Positions 37,326-44,923 of a stretch of 64,000 bases of DNA are shown here, one piece after another; position 1 is the first letter of the stretch, and every line of letters begins with the position of its first letter. Below the pieces are notes generated by a model. The model searched no databases. It was not told the DNA's origin and saw only the letters and a list, made by a program, of their open reading frames with translations. The stretch lies in assembly GCF_001705435.1 (NCBI RefSeq), contig NZ_MDEN01000062.1, forward strand, positions 280,533 through 344,532, read 5' to 3'. This DNA comes from Pseudomonas graminis. GTDB lineage: Bacteria; Pseudomonadota; Gammaproteobacteria; Pseudomonadales; Pseudomonadaceae. The translations under genes and the position numbers were made by a program.

Positions 37326-38470
37326 GGGCGCGCTTCCACGATGGATTCAATGGCCCCGACCACCCGCTCGACATCGTCGCGGGTCATGTCCGGGAACAGC
37401 GGGATCGAACACAGCCGCGACGAATTCCACTCGGTGTTCGGCAGGTGCACGTTCGGGAAACGCTGTCGGTAATAGCGGTGCAGGTGCGTGGCGATGAAGT
37501 GAATGCCGGTGCCGATGCGCTGCTCTTGCAGGGCTTTCATGAACCCGTCGCGGTCCAGGCCGCAGCGCTCGGGGTCGATGCGCAGGATGAACAGGTGCCA
37601 GGCGTGCTGTTGCGGGTACACGGGTTGCGCCAGTGGCATGACCGGGCTGCTTGCCAGGCGGTCCAGGTAGTGGCTGGCCAGCCGGCGGCGTTGCTCGTTG
37701 ATGTGATCCAGCCGGTGCAATTGCACGAGGGCGATGCTGGCGTTGATGTCCGCCAGGTTGTATTTGAAGCCCGGCTCGATGACTTCAGCCTGGGGTTTGC
37801 GGCCCAGGGTCAGGCGGTCGTAGGCATCGACGCCGAGGCCGTGGAATTTCAGCTGGCGCACGCGATCGGCCAGCACGGCATCGTCGGTGACGACCATCGC
37901 GCCCTCTGCGCAGGTCATGTTTTTGATGGCATGGAAGGAAAAGATCGCCGTGCCGCGGCTGCCTACCGGCTGGGCCTTGTAGCCTGTGCCCGCCGCGTGG
38001 GCGGCGTCTTCGATGACCGCGATGCCGTGGCGGTCCGCCAGGGCGTAAATCGGGTCGAGGTCGCAGGCGGCGCCGGCGTAATGCACCGGCACAATGGCTT
38101 TGGTGCGCGGGGTGATGGCTTGTTCGATCAAATCGGCGTCGGTCATCAGCGTGTCCCGGTCAACGTCGACAAACACCGGGGTGGCGCCCAGCAGGCAGAT
38201 CATGTTGGCGGTCGAGACCCAGGTCTGCGAAGGCGTGATCACTTCATCGCCGGGGCCGACGCCCAGGGCGAGCAAGGCGATGTGCATGGCGCCTGTTGCG
38301 GAGGAAACAGCGATGGCATGCAGGGCACCGACCCGTTCGGCGAACTGCGCTTCGAGCTGCTGGCATTCGGGGCCCGTGGTGATCCAGCCGGAGCGCAGCA
38401 CGCGGGTTACGGCCGCCACTTCTTCATCGCCGATACTGGGCCGGGAAAAAGGAAGAAAAGCCTCATTCAT
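37322..38470 (-). CDS. arnB: UDP-4-amino-4-deoxy-L-arabinose aminotransferase ArnB
   Basis: First gene of the arn-ugd operon; 382 residues from the ATG at 38470 ([17 protein letters not shown]), the usual ArnB start. PLP-dependent aminotransferase of the DegT/DnrJ/EryC1 family: [22 protein letters not shown] binds the phosphate, EDAAHAAG stacks on the cofactor, and the Schiff-base Lys lies in [14 protein letters not shown]. Converts UDP-4-keto-L-arabinose to UDP-L-Ara4N with glutamate. Promoter expected in the long AT-rich gap upstream. Confidence 0.95.
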   Translation of the reverse strand: MNEAFLPFSRPSIGDEEVAAVTRVLRSGWITTGPECQQLEAQFAERVGALHAIAVSSATGAMHIALLALGVGPGDEVITPSQTWVSTANMICLLGATPVFVDVDRDTLMTDADLIEQAITPRTKAIVPVHYAGAACDLDPIYALADRHGIAVIEDAAHAAGTGYKAQPVGSRGTAIFSFHAIKNMTCAEGAMVVTDDAVLADRVRQLKFHGLGVDAYDRLTLGRKPQAEVIEPGFKYNLADINASIALVQLHRLDHINEQRRRLASHYLDRLASSPVMPLAQPVYPQQHAWHLFILRIDPERCGLDRDGFMKALQEQRIGTGIHFIATHLHRYYRQRFPNVHLPNTEWNSSRLCSIPLFPDMTRDDVERVVGAIESIVEARP

Positions 38471-39019
38471 AATGAGAACGTCCCACTGAAGTTCAAGTTT
38501 TGAACACACCCGTCCGCTGGCGCTAACATGCACCGCCTGGGAAGTTATTTAAAACACGTGCAGGTATTCATAACGGTGCCGTTGCGGGCATCGTGTCATT
38601 TATGTAACTGAGTCATCAGATGATGAGATCTGATTACGTTGTTCCGCTATCACCTGATCTGGAGATTAATCTCACACATATGAAAATAACGTTCGTGACG
38701 CGTAACATTTCCGTGTGTTCGTCAGGCAGTGATAGCCAATGAATACGGGGCTATCAGCTGGATATGACGGTTGTTCGAGTATTGCCGTGGTTAGAAGCTT
38801 CATGTTTAAACATCTGACTGTTATTTCGTGCTCAGACAGCTTGGGTTCAGCATGCCGGCAGTTATCGGTAGTGGGTTATAAACAGCCGAGCTGCAGATCT
38901 GCTTTAATTCCTCCGTTGAACTTGTTTGACAGGCTGGGTGGCCGTTTTCATAAGTTAGCGCCCGGATACTTAATCGGAGCTGAACATGAAGCATGCTTTG
39001 GCGAGGCTGCAGCTCACCG
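38471..39019. other. arnB upstream region, AT-rich, no gene recognised
   Basis: About 550 bases with much lower GC than the neighbours. Short frames exist (for example 38739-39047) but they have no homology, ribosome site or codon pattern that convinces. Two inverted repeats (separate entry) and the arn promoter are the probable content. Confidence 0.5.
38615..38673. promoter_or_regulatory. pair of inverted repeats upstream of arnB
   Basis: ATCAGAT-gatgag-ATCTGAT (38615-38634) and the perfect palindrome GAGATTAATCTC (38662-38673) lie 145-205 bases before the arnB start. They could be operators for the regulator of the arn operon or hairpins. They do not match the direct-repeat PmrA box as I know it. 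Confidence 0.35.
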
Positions 39020-39306
39020 CACTGGACACACGCAATGCTGTTGGTAGGACCGGCTTCAGCCGGGAAGGGGCCATTGCATTCACCCCTCACTTCTGCAGAG
39101 CGACATCCGACGCCTTCCCGGCTAAAGCCGGTCCCACAACGGTGTTCCGCAGCCGGTCCCCTCGGCGCATGGAATCTGTAATGGAACTGACTGGACACAC
39201 GCAATGCTGTTCGTAGGACCGGCCTCAGCCGGGAAGGGGCCATTGCATTCACCCCCCACTTTTGCAGTGCGCCATCCGACGCCTTTCCGGCTAAAGCCGC
39301 TCCACG
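39020..39306. repeat. tandemly duplicated BIME (two REP pairs)
   Basis: Two copies of a ~115-base unit, each starting ACTGGACACACGCAATGCTG (39021 and 39191), followed by REP TAGGACCGGCTTCAGCCGGG, a spacer GGCCATTGCATTCACCC, and an inverted REP (CCCGGCTAAAGCCGG, then TTTCCGGCTAAAGCCGC in copy two). The copies differ at a few positions. Confidence 0.85.
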
Positions 39307-39419
39307 GTCGTGATCATCGCCGGTCCCGCAATCCGGTCTGGAGTCAGCCCCACAGTCAGTGCTACAACCCGTCTCACCCAACGATGCATCACTTTCATCC
39401 ATCCAAGAGCACACCACCC

Positions 39420-40310
39420 ATGATGGACAGTCTCAGCGGCATCACGGCGTTCATCACCGTGGCCGAAACCCGCAGCTTCACCGAAGCGGGGCGTCTGCTG
39501 GAAATCTCGTCGTCCGCCGTGGGCAAGAGCGTGGCGCGCATGGAGGAGCGCCTCGGCGTGCGGCTGTTCCACCGCAGTACCCGTAGCGTGACGCTGACCA
39601 CCGAAGGCGAGCTGTTTCTCGATCGCTGCAAGCGCATCGTCAGCGAGGTCGAAGCGGCGGAACTGGAACTGCATGAGCTGTCCGCCACCCCACGCGGCAA
39701 AGTGCGCATCAGCGTGCCGATTCAGAACGTACTGATCATGCCGGTGCTGGCCGGGTTCATGCGCGCCTACCCGGACATCGAGCTGGAAGTGGACATGTCC
39801 GACCGTATGGTGGACGTGATCGAGGAAGGTTTCGATGCCGTGATCCGCACCGGTGCGCCCCAGGATTCGCGGCTGACCGCGCGCAAGCTCGGCGGCTTCC
39901 AGCTGCAACTGGTGGCATCGCCCGCGTACCTGGAGCGCTGCGGTGAGCCGGCGCACCCCGACGAGCTGATTCACCACACCTGCCTGCTGCACAAGTTTCC
40001 GGCTACCGGGATGATCGAGCGCTGGCCGTTGCGCGTCGGCGACACGCACATTCAGCCGAACCTCTCGCGGGCATTGACCTGCACGACGACGGACCCGCTG
40101 GCACATCTGGCGATCGATGGCGTCGGGATTGCCTGCCTGCCGGATTTTTCCATCCGCGCGCCGCTGGCCGACGGCAGGCTGAAGGTGGTGCTCGGGGATT
40201 ACACCGACCACACCGGCAACCTGTGGATGCTCTGGCCTGCGTCGAAGCAGACCGCCCCTCGGCTGCGGGTGTTGATCGACTATTTCAAGGGCAACATCCT
40301 CAAGGGCTGA
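39420..40310 (+). CDS. LysR family transcriptional regulator
   Basis: 296 residues from the ATG pair at 39420/39423. The DNA-binding end reads FITVAETRSFTEAGRLLEIS, then SAVGKSVARMEERLGVRLF; the remainder is a LysR substrate-binding domain. The frame is open upstream through the repeats to 39204, but that part is repeat-derived and not coding. Convergent with the MFS gene, whose stop lies only one base beyond; the regulated gene may be that transporter or lie elsewhere. Confidence 0.88.
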   Translation: MMDSLSGITAFITVAETRSFTEAGRLLEISSSAVGKSVARMEERLGVRLFHRSTRSVTLTTEGELFLDRCKRIVSEVEAAELELHELSATPRGKVRISVPIQNVLIMPVLAGFMRAYPDIELEVDMSDRMVDVIEEGFDAVIRTGAPQDSRLTARKLGGFQLQLVASPAYLERCGEPAHPDELIHHTCLLHKFPATGMIERWPLRVGDTHIQPNLSRALTCTTTDPLAHLAIDGVGIACLPDFSIRAPLADGRLKVVLGDYTDHTGNLWMLWPASKQTAPRLRVLIDYFKGNILKG

Positions 40311-40311
40311 C

Positions 40312-41532
40312 TCAGCGCTGCAACGCTTGAGCGATAGGCGCCCGGGCGACACCGAAGCTGAGCATCACCGCCAGGCCCAGCAGCCCCAAACCCGCGCCCA
40401 GCCACAGCGCCGCCGACACGCCCTGGTGATCGACCATCAGCCCGCCGAACAGCGAGCCCGAGGCGATCGCCACCTGAAACATGGTCACCAGCATCGCCGA
40501 ACTGGCTTCCGGCAACTGCGGCGAGGTCAGTTGCATCCAGCTGCTGACGCCCAGCGGAATCGCGCCATAGGCCACCCCCCACACCAGCACCGCCAGTATC
40601 ACGCCGACGCCTTGCAAATGCGGCAACGCCAGTTGCGCCAGCACCATCAGCACAATCACGGCGCCCAGCGACGCGCGCAAATGCGTGGTGAGGGTCCCGG
40701 CCATGGCGAAGTTCGCCAGCATGCCCACCAGCCCGAAACCCAGCAGCACCCCAGTAATCGCGTTGGGCGAGAACCCGGCGTACTGGCCGAGAAACGGCGC
40801 GACGTAGGTGTAGCCGGTGAAGTGCGCGGCGACCACCGTTCCGAGCAAAAGCATGCTGCGCCGCGCTGTGCCCCGGGACAGAAATGCCCGCAGCGCACGG
40901 GCTTTGAGTCCTTCGCTGGAAGGCAGCGAGGGCAGGGTGATGGCCTGCGCTGCCAGAGCGATCAGGCCCAATCCGGCGGTGACGACGAAGGACATGCGCC
41001 ATGAAAAGACCGTGCTGACGAAAGTCCCGAAGGGCACCCCGAACACCGTCGCCAGGGTGATACCGGCGAAGATCAGCGCCGTGGCTTTAGCCGCCCTCGA
41101 CTCACTGACCAGACGCCCGGCCGCCGCAATCGCCACGGCCCAGAAGCCGCCGAGGGAAATCCCTAATAGCCCGCGACCCAGCAGCATGATCGGCAGCGAC
41201 GGTGACACCGCGCAGATCAGGTTCGACAGCACCAGTAGCAGGCTGAGGAACAGCAACAGATGCCGGCGGTTCATGCGTCCGGCACCCAGGATGATCGCTG
41301 GCGCGGAGATCGCCGCGATGATGCCCGGTACGGTGACCATCAGCCCCGCCACCCCATCGGTGACGTCAAGGCTTTCGGCGATCTGCGGCAGAACGCCCAC
41401 CGGCAGGTATTCGGCAGTGACAAAGGCAAACGCGCCCAAGGCCACGGAATACACCGACAGCCACTCGCGCCAGGAGGGGGACGCCGAGGACATGGGCGTC
41501 ACGTGGGTCGAAACAACGGGCAAGTCGTGCAT
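40312..41532 (-). CDS. MFS transporter, drug/arabinose efflux (AraJ/YdhP-like) type
   Basis: 406-residue major facilitator with 12 hydrophobic segments. The N-terminal FVTAEYLPVGVLPQIAESL and GRGLLGISLGGFWAVAIAAAGRLV are characteristic of the DHA1 efflux subgroup that includes AraJ, YdhP and purine efflux pumps. GGAG eight bases before the ATG at 41532 supports this start. Probably exports a small metabolite or drug by proton antiport; substrate unknown. Confidence 0.88.
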   Translation of the reverse strand: MHDLPVVSTHVTPMSSASPSWREWLSVYSVALGAFAFVTAEYLPVGVLPQIAESLDVTDGVAGLMVTVPGIIAAISAPAIILGAGRMNRRHLLLFLSLLLVLSNLICAVSPSLPIMLLGRGLLGISLGGFWAVAIAAAGRLVSESRAAKATALIFAGITLATVFGVPFGTFVSTVFSWRMSFVVTAGLGLIALAAQAITLPSLPSSEGLKARALRAFLSRGTARRSMLLLGTVVAAHFTGYTYVAPFLGQYAGFSPNAITGVLLGFGLVGMLANFAMAGTLTTHLRASLGAVIVLMVLAQLALPHLQGVGVILAVLVWGVAYGAIPLGVSSWMQLTSPQLPEASSAMLVTMFQVAIASGSLFGGLMVDHQGVSAALWLGAGLGLLGLAVMLSFGVARAPIAQALQR

Positions 41533-41677
41533 GGGGAAAGCTCCACCGTAATGAGTGGAGCCATGCTAGGGAGCGAGGGCGCGAGGAAAAACAGGCTGGG
41601 GTTCCGATCACTGTGGATCGATGACTCCGCAATCAGTCAATCTGCGGCAGCTCTGAACCGCCTGATCCCGCAGAGGC

Positions 41678-42484
41678 TCAGGCCTGGGCCATGCCGGGCA
41701 CGTCCATGTTGATCCGGCGCCAGGCGGCTTCGGCAAAGCTGTACGCCGAAAACGCGATCAGACCCAGCGCCATGACCATCAACACCACGCCGCCTGCCGG
41801 CAGGTTTTGCAGCGCATTGAGTGCATCTTTCAGCCCGGGCGGGTGCATCGCCTGATAGCTCGAGCCGCTGATGGCCAGCAGCACGCCGATTTCGACGAAC
41901 GCCACGCCGCGCGCGATCAGGCCGAAGCGGGACACCGGGGTCACGTATTTCATGACTTCATCGTCGGCCTCGAAATACTTCTCGAAGGACGCTTTCCAGC
42001 CCTTGAAGAAATGCGCAATGCCTACGCCGAACGGCACCAGCGCAACCAGGTAGACGACCAGATTGGAGTGTTTCCACGACAGCAGGTAAGCCAGCAGGTC
42101 TTCGGTTTGACCGCCGCCGGAACTGCGCAGGCCGTCGATCAACAGGCCCAGGGCAAAGAACGCCAGCGCACCGTTGACCAGACCGCCGGCGAGCAGGCCG
42201 CCGCGAATGACCAGGCCCTTGAACTCCCTGCCGTGATGGTCGACGTCGCGAGTGGCTTGCAACACCCGCCAGGCCGCGAATGCCAGCAGACCTGCCACCA
42301 CCAGCCCGACCAGAAAGTGACCGAAGGGCTGGCTGAACAGGGCTTCGAGGCTGCTGTGGCTGTCCTTGGGGCGTGACGAATCGCGGGCGGCGAGCAAGGC
42401 GAAAATGCCGATGATCAGGTACATAACGCCGCGTGCGGCATATCCCGCTCGTGCGAGCAGGACAAGGGTGTGATGCGGGGACAT
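41678..42484 (-). CDS. DUF1206 domain-containing membrane protein
   Basis: 268 residues made of three related two-helix modules, as in DUF1206: the first has LARAGYAARGVMYLIIGIFALL, the second FKGLVIRGGLLAGGLVNGALAF, the third VSRFGLIARGVAFVEIGVLLAI. Each begins with a G-x-x-A/x-R-G pattern before the helix. Inner-membrane protein of unknown function; no operon partners (REP array upstream). Confidence 0.88.
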   Translation of the reverse strand: MSPHHTLVLLARAGYAARGVMYLIIGIFALLAARDSSRPKDSHSSLEALFSQPFGHFLVGLVVAGLLAFAAWRVLQATRDVDHHGREFKGLVIRGGLLAGGLVNGALAFFALGLLIDGLRSSGGGQTEDLLAYLLSWKHSNLVVYLVALVPFGVGIAHFFKGWKASFEKYFEADDEVMKYVTPVSRFGLIARGVAFVEIGVLLAISGSSYQAMHPPGLKDALNALQNLPAGGVVLMVMALGLIAFSAYSFAEAAWRRINMDVPGMAQA

Positions 42485-42576
42485 CGAAGGTTCTCCGGGA
42501 AAGCGATTGATCAGCAGACCCGAGACGGCACGAGGGGTTCGATCGGGTTTAGCGGGAGGGCCCTGCGATTGCTGTT

Positions 42577-42950
42577 AGTGGGACCGGCTTCAGCCGGGAA
42601 GAGGCCGGTATGAACACCCTCAATTTAGCGGTGTGGGCTGCCGACGCCTTCCCGGCTAAAGCCGGTCTACAGGTACGCGTCACGGTCAGATTCCACTGCA
42701 TGCACGCGATGCTTTTAGTGGGACCGGCTTCAGCCGGGAAGAGGCCGGTATGAACACCCTCAAATTGGCGGTGTGGCTGCTGATGCCTTCCCGGCTAAAG
42801 CCGGTCCCACAGGTCCGCGTCACGGCCAGTTTTCATTAGATGCACGCGATGCTTTTGTAGGACCGGCTTCAGCCGGGAAGAGGCCGGTATGAACACCCTC
42901 AAATTGGCGGTGTGGCTGCCGACGCCTTCCCGGCTGAAGCCGGTCCCACA
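42577..42950. repeat. array of three BIME units (six REP palindromes)
   Basis: A ~140-base unit is present three times (starting about 42577, 42717 and 42856). Each holds GGGACCGGCTTCAGCCGGGA or its near-identical form, then AGAGGCCGGTATGAACACCC, then an inverted REP CCCGGCTAAAGCCGG or CCCGGCTGAAGCCGG. Linkers (GCATGCACGCGATGC-like) are also conserved. It fills the gap between DUF1206 and the hydrolase; no gene lies in 42485-43006. Confidence 0.9.
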
Positions 42951-43006
42951 ATTCTGCGCCACGGCCAGGTCCCGCTAGAAAGCCGCGTGCAGTCAGTCGA
43001 ATTCGG

Positions 43007-44005
43007 TCAACCCGCCGTAGATTGAATGCGCTGACGAATCCAGGCGCGGCTATGCTCCAGCACACGGTCGGCCATCAGGGTGGGGAAGTGGATGAAGCCA
43101 TGGGGCGCTTCCGGGAGCAGGTGCACTTCGACCCCTGCGGTTTTGCCCCAGCGATCCGCCAGTTGCAGGGTGTCATCGCGCAGCGGGTCCAACTCGCCGA
43201 CCCACATCAACGCGGGCGGGAAACCGGACAAATCCCCATACAATGGCGATAGCGGCGGCGCCTGACGCTGGGCGTCGCTGATGTCGGGCGTGAGCATGCG
43301 CAGGGCCTCGACCATTCCCGGGCCGTCCAGCACCAGCGTGTCCGGGCCTGCCGTGCGCACGCTCGGCGTACCGCTCAGGTCGTACACGCCGTAGTAGAGC
43401 AGGGCACCGCACACGCGCTTGAACAACTCGGGCCAGGCCTGGAGCTGCAGCAGCGTCGTCCCGGCCAGATGCCCGCCCGCCGATTCGCCGACGACGATCA
43501 CCGGCAGCCCGGCGAATTCCGGGCAGCCATCACCCAGCAACCAGCGCGCGGCGACGAGGCAATCCTCCATCAGCCCTTCCACCGGCGTTGAGCCAGCGAG
43601 CCGATAGTCAACCGAGACCACCGCCACTTCGCACGCCCGCACCATCGCCATATTGAGGTCGTCATTCATCTGCGCATTGCCGATGACCCAGCCGCCACCA
43701 TGAATGTCCAGCACCACACCTTTGGCTTTGCCCCTGGGCCGAATGATCCGCACCGGCACGCGATGACCGTCGACACTCGCCGTGGTGGTTTCAGCGTGCA
43801 AGCCATGGCGGGCCAGATTGGCTGCGCCATTGAGCTGGCCAACGCGCAACAGTGATTGGATCAGAAGGGGCGTGAAGCGATTGCGGATACGAAACCGCGG
43901 CAGCCAGGCCAGCTTCTTGTTGAACCGCCGCGCCTGCGCCAGTTCGTCGTCGTGAAAATGCAAACCGTCGTTGCTGTCCAATTGCGTGCGCTCTCTCGGG
44001 CTCAA
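43007..44005 (-). CDS. alpha/beta hydrolase (hormone-sensitive lipase-like esterase)
   Basis: 332 residues. The oxyanion motif HGGGWVIGN and nucleophile elbow VVGESAGGHLAG define the HSL family of carboxylesterases; the acid is probably the Asp in VGELDPLRDD and the catalytic His lies in APHGFIHFP. No signal peptide, so cytoplasmic; short-chain esters or lactones are the likely substrates. Monocistronic between repeats and the LysE gene. Confidence 0.9.
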   Translation of the reverse strand: MSPRERTQLDSNDGLHFHDDELAQARRFNKKLAWLPRFRIRNRFTPLLIQSLLRVGQLNGAANLARHGLHAETTTASVDGHRVPVRIIRPRGKAKGVVLDIHGGGWVIGNAQMNDDLNMAMVRACEVAVVSVDYRLAGSTPVEGLMEDCLVAARWLLGDGCPEFAGLPVIVVGESAGGHLAGTTLLQLQAWPELFKRVCGALLYYGVYDLSGTPSVRTAGPDTLVLDGPGMVEALRMLTPDISDAQRQAPPLSPLYGDLSGFPPALMWVGELDPLRDDTLQLADRWGKTAGVEVHLLPEAPHGFIHFPTLMADRVLEHSRAWIRQRIQSTAG

Positions 44006-44054
44006 ACCCGCCAGTCATGGGTACTGTGTTGGTCTTCGCCCGAGGCCGAGAGTT

Positions 44055-44690
44055 TCACGTGCGTGACCACAACAGTTTGACGCCGGCCGTAGCATAAACC
44101 GCGGCAAGGGTGCCTTCGATCCAGCGCCGCGCCCTGCGATAGGCGCGGATCATCGGCGTGGTCGAAAAGACAATAGCGTAGCCACAGAAGATGTTGACGC
44201 TGAGCACCGCGCAACCGGCGAGGATGACGGCGACGGTCTGCGGCGTTGCATGCGCGCCCAACCCCAGCGTCATCGTCGCCACCCAGCCCAGCAGCGCCTT
44301 CGGGTTGGTCAGGTGCATGAGCAGGCCACGCTGGTAAAGGCGCACGCCCGAAACATCCGGCGTAGCCGCGATTGCGCGTTCGACCTGTTCACTCGACGTC
44401 ATGGCGGAACGCGCCGCTTTGAAAGCGAGAAACAGCAAGTAGGCGCCGCCAAGGATTTTCAGCAGCGTCAGCGCATTGGCGTATTGCGTGAGTACGGCGG
44501 AAACGCCGGTGGCCGCCATCGCACCCCAGAAAAACGACCCGCTGATCACGCCTGCCGCCAGCACCAGCGCAGCGCGCCGCCCCCGGTGCATGGCCACCGC
44601 CATAATGCGCATGTTGCTCGGCCCCGGACTCGCCGCGCCGACGATGTAGGCGGTGTACACCAGCAGAAGGTGATGGAGATCGAAGGGCAT
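44055..44690 (-). CDS. LysE family translocator
   Basis: 211 residues from the ATG at 44690 (MPFDLHHLLLVYTAYIVGAASPGPSNMRIM). The AASPGPSNM segment and GRRAALVLAAGVISGSFFW are the LysE/RhtB signature, with about six membrane helices in all. Exports amino acids or related metabolites. The frame is open upstream to 44765 but the conserved start is internal. Confidence 0.88.
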   Translation of the reverse strand: MPFDLHHLLLVYTAYIVGAASPGPSNMRIMAVAMHRGRRAALVLAAGVISGSFFWGAMAATGVSAVLTQYANALTLLKILGGAYLLFLAFKAARSAMTSSEQVERAIAATPDVSGVRLYQRGLLMHLTNPKALLGWVATMTLGLGAHATPQTVAVILAGCAVLSVNIFCGYAIVFSTTPMIRAYRRARRWIEGTLAAVYATAGVKLLWSRT

Positions 44691-44783
44691 GGGCCTTGGT
44701 CCTTTAAGTTCGCGGTGAGCGGGTCGTTTGAAAACCTGTTTTACCACGGCCCTGTGGATTGCCAAGCGCGCAATGACTTAGGT

Positions 44784-44921
44784 TGATCGTGCCCACGCTC
44801 TGCGTGGGTATGCCTCCCATGACGCTCCGCGTCATCCCGCCCCCAGACCTTAAACAGCCTACAGCGAAAGGACGCGGAGCGTCCGGGGCGGCATTCCCAC
44901 GCGGAGCGCGGGAACGATCAA
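44784..44921. repeat. ~138-bp imperfect palindromic repeat (copy 1)
   Basis: Begins TTGATCGTGCCCACGCTCTG and ends GCGGAGCGCGGGAACGATCAA, with inner pairs GACGCTCCGCGTCATC and GGACGCGGAGCGTCC. A second copy lies at 63648-63780. The element touches the stop codon of gspD and may serve as its transcription terminator. I read it as a non-autonomous intergenic repeat. Confidence 0.75.
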
Positions 44922-44923
44922 AA

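Noticed and set aside
38739..39047. 102-codon frame upstream of the BIME repeats
   Set aside because: No ribosome site, no homology, and its end lies in repeat DNA.
42577..42950. Regularly spaced repeats that could suggest a CRISPR array
   Set aside because: Repeats are REP palindromes with ~140-base period and conserved linkers, not short repeats with unique spacers; no cas genes.
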